Assembly (NCBI GenBank): GCA_033065855.1
Contig: JAVXUO010000167.1
Coordinates: forward strand, 62,001-126,000
From: Escallonia rubra
Lineage: Eukaryota > Streptophyta > Magnoliopsida > Escalloniales > Escalloniaceae
Reading direction: 5' to 3'
Length of the DNA: 64,000 nt
Each line of letters opens with the position of its first letter. Within the stretch, counting starts at the first letter, position 1. The notes below the pieces were generated by a model. It saw only the letters and a list, made by a program, of their open reading frames with translations, was not told the DNA's origin and searched no databases. The translations under genes were made by a program, and so were the position numbers. Positions 25,501-40,500 of the stretch are shown piece after piece.

Positions 25501-28500
25501 AGAAGTTGGCCTTCACTTTTCAATGGTGGGACTCCAATGATTCTCTTCTAGCAGAGACTCCCTGAAGGTCTCGGTGAGGTTTGAGGTTATAAGACACTGA
25601 AACAATGTCCCCTGGTACTAACTAGTCACAGCACCCCAAACTGTCGTAAGAATGTCACTTTTTGTCCTTAAACCCTAAGCCTACCTTATTACAAAATCTA
25701 GAAATTTAAGCCTTAGACCACCATCCTTGAACATAGGAGAGCATTAAATACCCCCGTTTGAGGCCTGTCCTACATCAATTTTGGTATCAGAGAAGGAAGT
25801 TCGTCGTATCAAGTTGTATGCAATTAAGGAGTGGTACTATTTAAAATGTGATTGGCTCCAAACACAATTCTAGCGCCTGCAAATGCAGGTTCTTTATTAG
25901 AAGAAATTTCAGCTATACAGAGCTCACTTCTTAGGCATGAAGAAAAGTTTGCGAACGTCAATTGCTGGTTCATTGACATACTAAAGGTCTTGGAAAGAGG
26001 TCAAGGTAGAAGGAATATTGAGGCTGAATCTGACGGTGATGATGAAGCACACTATGTTACAAGGCCCCAAAGAAACGGGGCGGGAAGGTCGAGGTGAAGT
26101 CATGGGAAATCAAGGGGGTCGGGAAGGTTGTGATCAAGGGGTGAACACATTCATATGCCTGATGATGTGACCAAGAAGGTACGCTTTAAAGTGGCTGAAT
26201 TTTATGAGAAACTTAATCCGATGGCCTTCCTTGACTGTTTATGTCCATGGAAGATTACTTTGAATGGTACTCTGCCCGAAAACAATAAATTTCACTTTGT
26301 GAAGGCAAATAGAAGGGAGCAGCCCACTTGTGGTGGTACAAAATTGAAGATTTGCTTCTAGAACAGACCATCCACCAATTGATATGTGGGATGGGATGAA
26401 GCTGAAGATGAACGAACCGACTGTGAGCAGGCTTTGTATTCAAAAATGATTTCTCTTGAACAGGGTAATAGGTCGGTAGAAGAGTACACCGCTTGAGTTT
26501 CACGAGCTGGCAATTCGAAATAGTGTGAAGGAAACTTCCGCTCAACTTGCTGTTCATTACACATCTAGCCTACAACTGGGTATCTAACTTGAGTGCATCG
26601 TCAAGGTGGCCTGGTTGGCTTTCATACAGCAACACCATATATGAGTCGAGATGTGGACAACTTTCCTCAAAAAATAATAGCAAAACCTCTAACCGACCTC
26701 CTGGAAGGGGCAGCAAATAGCGGTTTTGGTTCCTACAAAAGGTGATACGGATAAAGGAAAGACTCTGAGTGGAATAGAAAAGACAGCGTTGTAAAACTAT
26801 GCTATATTGTGGTGAATGTGGTTGAGCTTGCTGCAGTTTGTCCGATTAAGGGCTCACATGGTCGTAGAGAATAGCCGCAACCTAAATCTGAAACTACGCC
26901 TGAACAAGATGTGAACTATAATGAAACACAAAGCACATAAGATGTTAATGTGACGGAATTACAGAAGGCTTTAGTCTTGTTATGAGACCATTTTTCTTGA
27001 CAATCGAAGGCAAAAAAAGGGGCTTGGTGTCGCACTATATTTTGCCGTGTCTCTTGTCAAAGAAAATTCCTTTTTCTTTCTATGGTCACTGCAGAGTTTG
27101 TTTGGCCTTGGCATCAGTCGAAGACTAGTTTGCATCATAAGCGCGGGCGATCACTCATTTCGGGACTATGAATCTGATCTATGCCGTCTTATTATTGATG
27201 GAGGTAGCAGTTTGAATGTAGCTTCACATAGCCCGTTGATAAGCAAGATGGAAAAGCATTCTAATCCTATCAGCGTCGCTCGGATAAATGACACTTCAAT
27301 TTTTCTAACTTTTCATTGTTGGGTTAAATTATTAATCAGCAAAGATTTTGGACAAATTATGTATTTTGAGAAGACAAATTGTTGTTTGATGTTCAGCAGA
27401 TGAAAGTTGGTCATATCTTGATTGGAAGACCGATGGACCATGGCTTTTTCATTATAAAGTGCAGCATGTGGTTACGAGAGCACTTAGGCTCTGAAGCACA
27501 AGTGGCGCATATAAGTCCTTCGACCTACGAAGGAAAGTCTATGTTGTAATCCACAAGTGAAAAGACAACCACTGCAGATTCTGAATCTGCATGCCTTTGC
27601 AGAAGCTAGCAATGAAGAAAATTGTTACTTTTGCTTAGGTGGTGTGCAAGGTAGCCAAACCAGTCAAAGTTTGGGAAAGCCAATTGAAATGAAAGGCATC
27701 CTTGCTGAATTTTCTAACTTAATCCCCGACTATTTACCAAACGAGCTCCCTCCCATGCTTAACATTAAACATGCGATCGAGTTGGTCCCAGGTTCAGTTT
27801 CACCTAATTTACTGGCTTACCGTATGAGCCCAGAAGAGCACGACGAGCTTAGAAGGCAGGTTGATGAGTTATTGGCCAAAGGCTTTATCCGGAATCACTA
27901 TCAAATACTGGCTTCCTGTTCCTAGACTCGATGATGCTAAACACGATTAAAAGAGCAGTAATTTTCTTGAAGCTTCATTTGAAAACCAGATTTCACTACT
28001 TACGTATGCGTCCAAGAGATGATTGGACTATAATAATTAAGAGCCAAGATGGTTTATAGAAGTGACTACTGATGTTGTTTGGTCTGACATATTCTCCGAG
28101 CACTTTTATGAGGCTTATGACATGGGTATGGCGTCCTTTTCGTGATGTTCTTATCTGTAGTCGATCTCATGAGCAATCGAAAAACACTTTCAGGCCCCCT
28201 TAATTCGAAGAAGTGTACCATTACGTGTTAGTGCTGTTCTTGGGCTTTGTTGTCTCTTATCATTTATCAAAGGTGTTGGAGTTGATCGAGACAAGGTTAA
28301 AGTGGTTGTTGATTGGCCTATCCCATCTAATATACATGATGTACAAAGTTCACACCGATTGGCTACAATCTACAGCTGATTTATTTGAAACTTTAGCACT
28401 GATATGGCACCGATAACGAAATGCATGAAATCTGGTCGAGTTACATAGACGAAGGCAGCAAGGAAAGCATCTGAAGAGTTCAAGTCCAGGATGATTACAA

Positions 28501-31500
28501 CCCCAGTTCTATGCTAACTAGATTTTGATAAAGTCTTTGAGGTGGCTTGTGACGCATCTCATGTGGGTATCAGGGCTGTCCTTAGCCAAGAAGGATATCC
28601 TAAAGCCTATTTTAGCGAGACACTTAATGATGCAAAGAAGAGACACTCTATGTAAGATATTAAGTTTTTTGCAGTGGTGCTGTCTCTTAAGCATTGTTAT
28701 TATTATCTCTTTCAATGAGAACTTGTCATATACTCATATCACGGGGCATTGCGATATCTTAACTCCCAAAAACATGTAAGTTCAAGACATGCCAATTGGA
28801 GTAACTATCTTCAGCAATGCACCTTGACATGAAGCACCGGGCAGGAGTGTGAGAATAAAGTTGTTGATGCAGTTCGCAGGAGTTGAAACATTGTTATTAT
28901 GATGACACAGATTATGGAAGTATGTACTCTTCTCTTCTTGATAATTCTACTAGGAAACTAGCTGATTTTCAGCTTTTGGATGGATATTTGTTTTGTACAA
29001 ACTGTTTATGCTTGCCAAAAGAACCTCCTTTCGAGATCATGTTATATGGGAGCTTCACGGGGGCGGTCTAGGAGGACATTTTTGGACGTGATAAGACTAT
29101 GGCCACGGTGGAGGATTAATTCTTTTTGCCAAGCTTGAAGAAGGATGCAACGGGAAGTTGTCAAACAATGTAGAGCTTGTCAATTAGTAAATGGTTGTAA
29201 GCAAAATACTGGCCTGTATACGCCATTACCTACTCTTAACCGACCATGGAAAGACGTGAGCATGGATTTCGTGCTAAAATTCCGTAGAAGGCAGCGGACT
29301 TTTGATTCTATAATTGCTGTATTGGATAGTATTTTTTCTTAATGACGTATTTTATACGTTGTAAGAAGGCTTCTGATGCTTCTAATGTGGTTGATTTGTT
29401 CTTAAAGTAAGCAGTTCGCTTAAATGGGCTTCCTAAGTCCAATGTTTTGGACCGCGATGTGAAGTTCGTGAGTTATTTCTGCAAAATGTTATGGACCTGA
29501 TGGAGCACTAAAGCTGAATTGGTATCAAACTATTTACACTTCTGTAAATCTCACTACAAGATTTTCTCCTCTTAAAGTTTCAGATGATTGAAGCCTAGGC
29601 TGCCCATAGACCTTGCACCATTGCGACTAAGCTTTCAAATTAGTGATGATGGTAACTCTTTTGTGCAACACATTCACGATATTCACGAAGAAGTGCACAC
29701 GAGAATTGATACTAGCAACAAACAGTACAAGCATGCAGCAGATGTGCGTAAGAGGTTTATGGTTGGACGGTGACTTATTCATGGTACGACTACGACTACA
29801 ATGGTTTCCAGCTGGCACGTACCAAAAACTACACCCTAAACACGCTTGTTCGTTCAGAGTGCTGAAATGCTCAGAGTACATGAGAATGCTCAAACTACGG
29901 GTCGTAGGGGGTCATAATGAGGCTCATGTGAAAGGAGTCATGAAATGCACTTCGCACTTCCTTTACAAACTCCAGGGGAGCAGATATCTATGCCAAGTTC
30001 AAGAAGTGTTGTGTAGTGGTGGACGGGGTGCAGTGGTGGGGCGGCGGCGGCGGCGGTGTTGGAGATGACTCGGTGATGATATGACCATGGAGGTGGGTGG
30101 TGGCATTTGTGCTAGTGCTGGGTTTAAAGAGAGAGAAAGAACAAAGAGAGTCAATAGATTATAAGGAAGCCCTGTGCTCCTTGGAGACATCGAAACTATC
30201 GTTTTTCTGATATCACCGGAAAGACAATAAAGGAAAGAGAGAGAAAGCTCATTAGTCTTAGGATGTTACAGTGTTAATGAAGCTGCCTCAATCCTGAACT
30301 CACTGATTATCGGGCTAGGAACTAAGGCTTTGGATTATGGTCTGAGCATTGCCTTCCACATTGGTGTTGATTGTGTTAACAGGAAGAAATGGTGTATTTG
30401 GATTGAATTAAAAAATTGAGCTTTTCGGAATCATTTAAATTATGAGTTTTACCTTTTCCTTTTGCCAAAATACTAAGAACTTCAGCTTTTATTCTTTGTG
30501 CTTCAGTTAGCATTATCCTTGGAGCTGTTGAGGGTCTTTTTGATCCCCTTGATTGATATCTTGATTAATGCAACTTTCTAGCATGAACTTTCTTAATTTC
30601 ATGGACGACTTCTCCAGATACAATTAAACTTGTCTGCAAGCATATGGCATTTGAAAGTCTGCTTTCATTATGCATAGAGGTCCCTCCAGAGCTTGGGCTT
30701 GATGTGCGGCCTTTTCACTCGCCAGTCTGGCTGCCTCTTGAGCATCCTCCAACAGATTTTGAGCACTCGCCTCTTCCACCGTCTTGACACCCTCAACATC
30801 GTCATCGACAATTATCTCAGGGTCCACCCTCTAGCATGTTACTAGCCCAAAAAAAGGGTCTAATAATATTCTTTTTGAAATAAGCTGAGGATTTTGCGCT
30901 GTGATTTCATAACATGGACTGAAGAAATAAGTTCATTAGGATCCTAGATTAGATTTACAAATTATAACAAATTGGTACACCTATACTAGCATAGTATATT
31001 GACTCAATGTTTAAGATATATATGGACAAACAAGAATGAGCACATAAAACACGCTGTGGACAAAATAGTTTTTATTTGTTTCATTCTTGTTCTGTGTACC
31101 ACTAGATTAAGCAAAGGCTACTGCTAAATTGTTGTATCTGTTTACTATTGGAACCTTTACTTGCTCCAATTAAGGAGCCTACTTAAATTCAGAACCTTGA
31201 TTGAAGTTAGTGCTTCTCTAAATGGCCCATTGCAGATTACACCTTCACTATTTTCCAATATTATGACTAAAGTTCCCTTTGACTTTCTGCAAATTCCTAG
31301 AATAGAGTTTGAATTATAGACATGAAGGAAGAGAGGAGAAACAAATATATACCGTTCCTGACTTATCACGAGAGCTGTCTTCTTTTTCTTCTTTTTAACA
31401 TGTTTTCAAAAATATATTTTTGGCACAGTGCATACTGATATTTCTCAATTACAGGGACTTGAGAAGTATGTCATGACAAAGTTATCTACACGTGCATTTG

Positions 31501-34500
31501 CTTCGCTTCCAGATGACGTGAAAGTAGATGACCAACTTCATGAGAAGATGGCTTTACTACAACAATTTGTTAGGCCCGAGAATTTGGATATTCCGGTTTC
31601 TTATCAGAATGAACCATCATTGTTGGTGAGTGAAGCAATGTGCATATAAGTTTCTTTGCCCCCTACCCCTGTGACTTGTTAAATTCTTTTCCTGTGAGCA
31701 ACGGGCTCTTTCGGTAACTGATATAAATAACAGCCACTGGCTGAGATTTTGGTAGGCAAATAGATGAAGGCCTAATATGCTGAATACATGAATTGAAACT
31801 TTCTTATTCATATTTGAGAATATGACTCAACAGTTATAGTTTTTTTATCCTCAATTCCATATGAAGAAACTATTCACTAAAGTTTATTGCATTCTAGTGT
31901 AATTGACTGCTATCTGATACTTTTATTACTGCTCATTTTTATGGTTGTGTAAATAAGAAATTTGAAGCACTCGTGAAAGACTACTAATAGGATTCTTTTA
32001 GACAATAAACGCATAAACACATTACCCAATGACTTCATGCAGCTAGGTGTGACCTAAAGCATTGGGAAACCAGCAGCTGAGACTTCTCCGTCTATCCCTG
32101 TAACATGCACTATTTATTTATTCTAAGAAGGAATCATCCTTTCAATAGGCTCAAGAGCCTATTCCGGATTAAGTGCTCAAGACCTATAACATAGGTTTTA
32201 AACTGTTAATTGGACAAGCTATTCTCTAGGCTTTCTTTGCCTCCTACCCTTCAACTTCTGTATGGTTTCTGGTTTATGCTGACTGAAAATTGGCCAAAAA
32301 GGATAAGTCATTGCCTTTTAGCATGCTTTTCTAAACTACACGTCCACTTTTGGATATTGAGCCAGACCTTCAAACCTAGGCTTTTGCAAGGTAGAGTGAG
32401 ATCCTCGGGCATGCACATGAATAAATATTCCCCGTTTTAGGTTAGGCTGTTGGCTTTCACACCTTTTGGCATGTTGGATCTAATAAAATGCAGGAATATT
32501 TGGCAGTTGGTTTGGCTTCTGCCATGGTGGAGTGTGTTTCTTTTGTGCATGTCTTTAGATCATAGGCTTTTGCTTATGGAAGTCTAATTATTAAACCAAT
32601 TTCTGCTCAATGCAGATTTAGTAGTAGATAGCAATCGTAGTAGATAGCAGTCTTTTGTAAGTTGAAGTTATATCAGCATATTGGGGAGGTATATTGAATT
32701 CAACTATTCTAACTGGTGGTATTTCTTTAGAAAAGATAGTCAAGGAACAGTTATAAGAAGGTCTCCCACCATGAAAAGTAAACTTTTTTTGTTTTGGATA
32801 AATGAAGCTGTATGGAAGAGAAAAAAACGCCAGAGGGGGCAAACTCGAATACACGAACCGTATACATAAATCAGCCACCTATAAACCCCAAAAAGCTAGT
32901 CAAAAAGTTCAAAAAAGCATCGTTTGAATCAATTTTTTCCCAGGCCCAAAAAGCTAAAGTAGACTAAATATGAGCCTTGAAATGTTCAATAGAAGGCTCC
33001 ACACCTCGAAGGCTCTAGTGTTCCTTTCCCTCCATAAGCATCAAAAGATGCATGAAGGAATGACCTTCAAAACGTTTGGTGATCACCGCTGTCTTTTCTT
33101 GAACAAAGATCACGCTCTTAACAAGTCAACTACCAAACCTGGCATAACCTAGGAAATTCCCAGCAGAGACAAGGCCAAGTCCCAGAGAATTCTGGCTGTT
33201 GGACGGTGCAAGAGGAGATCGTCTACCAACTCGTCGGTCTTCTTACACACAAAATCAGCAATCCACACCAATCTTTCTTCTCTTCCTCAAACTATCTCCT
33301 GTTAGAATAGATTTTGTTGCAGCCTCCCTAACAAAGAACGACACCCTGAAAAGAGCCGTTGTACACCAGATCTCTTTCCAAGGAAAAGAGGAATTTCCGC
33401 TAGCAGGCGCGGAATAAAAGGACTTGACTGAAAATAAACCCTTACTGTCTTCACTGCTGATCTTTCCGACTTGAGAGATACTCAGCTGGAATGCGCTCAA
33501 AGAAAAGAAAAAAATGAATCCATCTCTCAGTTATTAAAGTTCGTTCTGAAAAGAATCCGTAACAAAGCCATTACCAGAAGAGGAAATTAAATCACCCATT
33601 CAAGCCTCCATAGTTGCCGAAACTGAGAAGATTGGGAAAGAATTTCATAACTTTTCATCAGCAGACCGTATATCCTTCCAGAAAAGAACTTGTCCATCAC
33701 CTACTGAAAAACAGACGTGCTTCTTAAAACACTGCAACCCTCTGAAGCCCGGTGCGCCAATCAGAGAGAAGCACCAGCATTGGGTGCGCGTCGGGTGCGG
33801 GTGCGGGTCGGGTGTGGCGTGGGTGCGGCTCGGGTGCGGATAGGATACATATTGGGTGTGGGCTGGATATTTATGGGGTGAAAACATAATTTTGAAAAGA
33901 ACTTTTGGGGGTCAAAATATAAAACAAAAGCTTTGGGGGTCAAATCAGAAATAACATAACTTATACTTGAGATATTTTGATATTTTGACAATAGATCTGA
34001 GAGGGGAGTGACTGGGAGGGAGAGGGAGAGAGAGAGAGAGAGAGAGAGAGGCAGCGAAGTAGCCACGAGCATGACCACCCCCACAGCCACCGGCGACTCC
34101 GATGACCACCGGCAACTCTGGCCACCACCAGCGACTCGGCAACCACCCAAGAGAGATTGTGTGTTAGGGTTTTCCGACAGAGAGGAGACTGGTGAGAAAG
34201 AGAGGAGAAGGAGGAGGAAGAAGAAGAAGAAGGGGGAAGAAGGAGGAGGAGGATGTAGAAGAAGTCACCCACAACCTACCTGGGCTGTCATCCCAGCAGC
34301 GATATAACCTGAGCGATGAGCAGAACTTGCTTGATGTTATCGATCCATATAGAGACTTTTGACCAGCTGGATTCAATTTGCTATGCAATTAAATACCCAC
34401 TTATTAACTTATATAGCCCCAATATTTCGAAAAAATAACAGTAATATACATACACACTTTATTGTATTCAGCTATGCAATTTCAGTATTTATGAAGCACC

Positions 34501-37500
34501 TCATTAAACTTAAGAAACTCTCAGTACTTGCAAATATTAATAATTTTTTTACATATATTTTAGAAATAATAGGATACGGGTGCAGAGCGGATACGGAAAA
34601 TATTATGTAATTAATATAGCTGCCACCCCTTACTAATGCCCACCCATAAACTCAAGCCATGAGGTCTGTGAAGCAAATTAGGGACCAACGTCGGCGCCAC
34701 CCTGAAACTTTCCCACCACAAGCCTTTTGCACAAGGAGTCACTTTTGTGCATGTAACTTCATAGCCATTTACCACGTAAAGCTGTATCGAAGCAACCAGA
34801 TCTTTTGCACCCAAATTCCCAGACAGAACTGGCGAGCAAACCTTAGTCTGTTTAACTAAGTGGCATTTCCTCTTATCGAGCCCCCTCCTACAAATAGTCT
34901 CTTTCAACTTCTCCATCTCTTTGCTACTTCAACGGATTAAAAACGAGGACACAAAATATGTCAAGAGACCGGAAAGAGTGCTTTTAATGATGGAAATATA
35001 TTGCTTCTTCCAGCCGGCCAATCTCTTTCTAAGGCACTCCACTTCCAACAAGCTTTGTCTTTGAAAGACAAACTGAAAGGACGCCCCAAGTAAGAGGAAC
35101 GTTCCCCTCTCTACATCCAATAGACCGAGCAAGGAGCTGAAACTTGAAATAGTTTGCTCTTGGAGACATTAATCTTCAAAACGAGAACATCCCTGAAAAA
35201 AAGGCACCAGCCTGAGCTGCCTCAATTGACGAGCATCAGTGTCTGAAAACAGAATGGTAATTTCTGTAAGCATCAAGTGTGATACAAGCACCCCTAAATT
35301 AGCATTTTCCCAGGCATAAATCCACAAAGTAAACCTCCCTCCACTGCATGACTAAGCAATCTGCTGAGGGCCTCCATCCCCTGCCGAATGCCCCTACAAG
35401 ATGGGACGAAACCCGCTGGACGACCATTAATCAAAAGAGAGAACCTTGGTGATGAAATAAAAAACTCCATCGGATCACTCCACTTTTTCCCAAACTCATC
35501 CTCTCTTGCAAATAATGAAGGAATATCCAACTAACATGATCATTAGCCTTCTCAACATTTAATAATATTCAATCAACATCCAAATGTTACAAATCAAACG
35601 AGGAGCCTTACATCTAACTCTTCGCAACCAAAACTGCATCCATCTGTCTTCCCTCTACAAAGGCATTTTGGACTCAAAAATCACTCCTGCAATCACCCTT
35701 TGAAGCCTCCATGCCAAAACCTTGGAGATAAGCTTATACACACTACCCATTGAGCTAATGGGTCTGAAATCTCTAATAGTTATGGCCCTTTCTGGGATCA
35801 GCGAGATATAAGTGGTATAAAGGTTTCTCTCAAACCTTCCATTTGCATAAAAGGCTTCAGATACATCTAACATCCATGCTCTCACCTTTGTGCATAGATT
35901 TCTTTGTCTTCAGAATCTCTTACTCTGCAAATAGAGCATCCAAATTGTAGAAGCTTCAGGGCCAAGAACACTGAAATCAAGGTCCTGATCCACACCATTT
36001 ATAATGATCCTCCCAATTTGATTACAGGGCATTAACCATTCTCCGGAATTTATTAGTATATCTATTCCCACAGAGTAAGCAAAGGTCTCTAGATCTTTGC
36101 TACCAAGGAATCTCCTCAGACAAAAGCAAGCTATTAGCTTCAGATTTCGGCAAGTCTGCTCTTTATCTCCTTCGTACTCAAAGCACACACCCCTTCCAAA
36201 ACGTGAAGCTCTTGGAGATGTGACAAAACTTTAGTGAATCACAACTTAACCCTGCCAACCACTTCCTTGTTCCACTTTTTAAGGTCGCTTTTCAACTAAG
36301 AAGCACGGACTCGGGTACTGGTGTGGAAATCCGGATTTGTGATTTCCCAATTAAGAAGGATATGGGTGCGGCTGGGGTATGTGAATAGTTTACATTGGTG
36401 TATAGTGTATACAAACATATGACTATGAAAACAAATATGCATCGCTTGGATTACAAAAAAGAAACAAGGGTACAAATATTTATAATAAGATCCAACAATT
36501 TAAGACCGATATTTTACGCTAGCTGTTGCTAAAGTCGCTTGACGTGAGCGCCTCTTGCTGGACGAAGGTAATTGTTTCTTCTTCTCTCTCCCCTCCTATC
36601 CCTCTCAATTCAAAAAGCCCTAGTCCCTTCACAGTTTCCCTTTTAGAATTTTTTTTGTTGTTTGTTTATATAAGGTTATGAAAACTGAATTTACGTTTAG
36701 ACTTCAGAGAAACTCCTATAAAGTGGTATTTTTTGACATGCACTCTGTGTGCACCGTAACGGACCAAGCCAAATCCGAATTCCTGCACCCAGCCATACCC
36801 AAGCTGCACCATGCACCTGATCTGCACCCGATCCGCATACAGCGCTGGTACTTTGGCCAAAATGAAGCACCCGTGCTTCATAGCTTTTCAACAATCTCAA
36901 TTACAAGCCAACTGAAAGCTTGGATTCCCATCCACCTTATACCCATCCCACCTAGCGCTGACTAAATCAAGAAATTCCGGTTGATAAGCCAAAATATTTC
37001 AAATCTGAAAGGGGATTTACCTCTTAGAATACCACAGCTATCTAAAAGCCAAAATACATGATCTGAAAGCACCTGGGGCAAACAGAACTCTGTAACCCCG
37101 GAATACCTCTGCCATTATTGGGAAATAAAAAATCTATCAATCCTTGAGCACGCACGATGGATTTTGGTCCCTCAAGACCGAGTGAAGATGCCTCCTCTCC
37201 ATCTTATTAATTTATTAAACGCAAGCAAATCCCACGGGAGAGACTCGGTACCAAGTCTCTCTCCAGAAAATCTTATATCATTAAATTCTCCTCCTATGCA
37301 CCATGGCCTTCCCCAACTATGGTGCACAGCTTCCAACTTTGACCATAAAATTTTTTTTCTCTAACATTTCCTGGACCATAAACCTTAATCTAAAGTTTTC
37401 ATCCACCATCTTCATTACACAAGAAACTGAGAAAGTACCCTTGACAACATGTATTCTTGAGAACACATTATTTCCCACTTCAATAAAATACCACTTGAAG

Positions 37501-40500
37501 CCCCAACTGCATACAATGTGACCCAATCAGTCCTTCGACCACCTCCAATAGTGCGGTTCATCGTATCTGCCACGGCCTCCATCTTAGTTTCTTGTATGCA
37601 AATCAACTTAGGCCTCCATCGTTTAAGAAGCATTTTTACCACCCCCTCTTTCTTCTGCTGTTAAGACTCTAGACATTCCACGAAAACTCTTTGATCCGTA
37701 TAATCAAACAGATTTGAGATTACAGAGACCCGTCATTTTCCACTAGCCTCCTTTCCTCTATTATTCTACTGACATAATTCATTGAGCACTCGAGCTTCTT
37801 TAGCTCCCTCACCTCTTTACGCTAGAATTCTTGAGCAAAAGGGAATAGTTCCTAAACCCCATTGTCTCAACAACTTCCCACCACGACTTGTTTAGATCTC
37901 TTATAACAAGTCGATGATGTGCTCTTTTCAAAATCATCTATAAAGTCCGAAAGAATGTTCTAAAGCCCTTACCTTTTTTCTTAACCCGATGAGACAACAA
38001 AGATTCAAAGCACTCGCCATTGCAGTCGTCGATGCAAATTTCTGGCTTCCATTAGTTTGAATTTAAGTGGCTCAACAGACTCAGCAACAACTAAGCGTAA
38101 CTCGGTAACAGCCCCCCACCTCTTCCACTTGAGGAGCCTAATCACTTTCACTTGCAACAGTGCTTCCCTCCTTTGAAAACAAAAAAAATATGTGAGAAAT
38201 GCTCAGGAGAATTAGACGAGAGTTTCAGGTAGGGATCCATTATGCCCTTCAAATATACAAGGCTAAATCAAGCTGAAAAAAGATCAGTGACCCTTAAAGT
38301 CATCATCAATTTTTTTTTTGGTAAGCATCTGGTCAACTGTCTTTTAGAACTCGGCTTCACCATCACAATCCCTCGATGAATATTTAAAAGACATTGACAC
38401 TAGCGCCAGAGAAGAACCAGAAGAATCCCCAATATAAGAGGAAGAAGTCGACGCTGTAATAGCGCCAAGAAATTCCTAAGTACCTACTCTGGCTATCCCT
38501 TTCGAGGAGGCATTTTCCAGTATTAGGGTAGTGGATCGGGTTGTTACAGATGGTATGATAGCCGACTCTCAAAAGGTCGAGCTGGGCAATCCATCTGGGT
38601 TGCCAGAGGTTAGGAAACGAAGGCATACTTGATTCGGGCCGATTTGACGCAAATGGGTCACACCAGTGGCTAGAGAGGAAGATTCTAGGCTAGGTGTGAG
38701 TAAGGTTGAAATTGAAAATTGAGCCTTAGAGGGAACGCTAAAGGAGGGGACAACGAGATATCCAACATTTGATGTGGGATACTTTGGGAATGGCCTTATA
38801 AGACCCTGCCAAGGAACTCCTAAGTACCTACTTTGGCTAGCCCTTTTGAGGTAGGCGTTGCCCTGTGGTCGGGCCGTGGATCGGGTTGTTTCAAACGCTA
38901 GAGAGGAACCGCCTATGTCAATGAGCTTCTTAGTTTTCTACAAGATAAAATCCTAGTTCACATGCACAACTATATTAGACGACCCAGACGCCGACTTACA
39001 ATCATCTATTTAAGTTAAAGGCCCAAAAGCCCGGCCCTAGAATTGATTCCAAAAGCAACTTTACATTTTGAATTCCGACCAGGTCATGTGCCTGAGTTAT
39101 TAATCAGCTGAATCTTTTTACCACACGGATTCCCCACTCTGCGTACCCACTTTTGAGGCCAATCTTGCCTCTGGAGTGTATTTAACACGATTCGCCTTTC
39201 CCTATTGGTTCAACTGAATTCTGCTACCCTAATAGTTTATCTATCCCTGAAAGTACAACTCTCCCAAGATTCCACTCAAATCGGAGCTGAGGACGTCACT
39301 CCTTAAACTGCAAAGCTGAAGGAAAGAACATAATTGAGAGTAATACACTGACCTTTTCGATACAAAAATGAATATTTTTAGTTTTCTAATTTGTAGCACT
39401 AATTAGCACAATGAGTTGTAGTGTCTGCTTTGGTGCTTGAAATGACACAAGCTGACATTGCTGTTGTAAAGACCCAAATCTCTTGGCTAATAATATACTT
39501 CAATATTCTCCGAAATTATTCCAGATGCTTCAAATGTTATTTCAATAAATCAAAAATAGCAAAAATCATCTTAACAATCCAGCTCCAATTCCTGCTGCAA
39601 CAGCTCGCTAAGTATTAAACTGCATTTGAGGTGAGATGGAACCCCATTTACTTGAATAATCATAGCACCATAGAGTTAATAAATCACTAAAAAATATGCT
39701 GGAGTAGAATGTTTGCTAGTTAATAAATTACTCTCACCAAAGCTCGGTACCCTCGAGAAATTACTACCATGTCAGCATCTTGCCTTCGGTATCCTCTCTG
39801 GTTAGCTGCATCATAACAATCTTATGCCTTCAGAGTCAGATCACTGAAACATATGGTATATTGGTATTGGTCACAAGCATTTAAGTCATGTCAACAATCA
39901 AGTAACCTATTTCAAATAATTAATACTTACCAATAATTAAGACAGTTTCAACTGAAATTAAAAAGGATAATAGTCACTGATGTTTAGGAGTACACGTTGT
40001 TATGAATTTACAAGTGGTTGAGAATCCACCTTACGTCTTAAGGGCTAAGCCAGCAGACAATTTTCTCAATAATTACCTCTTCTCTTTCCCATGTCTTTGT
40101 AAGCCCAAGGCTTCCTTCCTTCTCAACCTTTCTTTTACTTCTTCTAACCTTCAATTTCTCTTTATTGAATATAACTGCCTCTCAAAATCTCCACCAAATT
40201 GTGCGTGGAACACAATTGAAAGAATTTGTCCGGTTTAATACTTCCAAGTAAACCTCAATTCTCTTCTCTTTTATTTGTAACCCATTTACGCATCACCTTC
40301 TTTTTTACTCTTAATAATCTTTCTCTAGTCTTGTTTTTTTATATGAAATTCATATATACTTCATCCACTTTGGATCAAAGGGCTGAATCAAAGCCACTTT
40401 GGATCATATATCCCATCTTAACAACATGCACCATTACCATGAAGTCCTTCCACATTCATGTTGTTTACAATCTAGCACTTAAATCGTTAAGATATAGATC

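Larger units (their letters stand above)
25782..30000 (+). mobile_element. Ty3/Gypsy retrotransposon relic, Reina-like, inside VPS9A intron 2
   Basis: A heavily decayed copy on the + strand, same direction as VPS9A. In order: gag (25852-26600) with [21 protein letters not shown] and [18 protein letters not shown]; protease (about 27170-27470) with [13 protein letters not shown] and [11 protein letters not shown]; the start of RT (27660-27930) with [20 protein letters not shown] and [19 protein letters not shown]; RNase H (28525-28640) with [20 protein letters not shown] and [15 protein letters not shown]; integrase zinc region and start (29140-29340) with [11 protein letters not shown] and [14 protein letters not shown]; and the C-terminal part (29590-29850) with LPIDLAPL and [12 protein letters not shown]. 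The middle of RT, with its catalytic YDD region, is not recognisable. Stops and shifts occur throughout. These motifs fit the Reina lineage of chromoviruses. Confidence 0.85.
32700..37730 (-). mobile_element. L1-type LINE relic (non-LTR retrotransposon), split by two hAT-like insertions
   Basis: ORF2 of a plant L1-like LINE can be followed on the - strand in pieces. The endonuclease (37720-37320) has IKEFSWNV, then [18 protein letters not shown]. The reverse transcriptase has [34 protein letters not shown] (35885-35655) and [18 protein letters not shown] (35530-35294). The post-RT region has [14 protein letters not shown] (35132-34929) and [14 protein letters not shown] (34880-34800). The zinc-binding C-terminus (33500-32960) has [17 protein letters not shown] and [15 protein letters not shown]. 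Stops and frameshifts occur throughout, and the RT catalytic FADD region was not found. Two hAT-like elements (33740-34619, 36297-36883) interrupt it, so the LINE is older than both. Confidence 0.88.

Noticed and set aside
34008..34307. 99-residue Glu/Arg repeat frame
   Set aside because: Encoded by the (GA)n run and purine-rich core of hAT-like copy 1.
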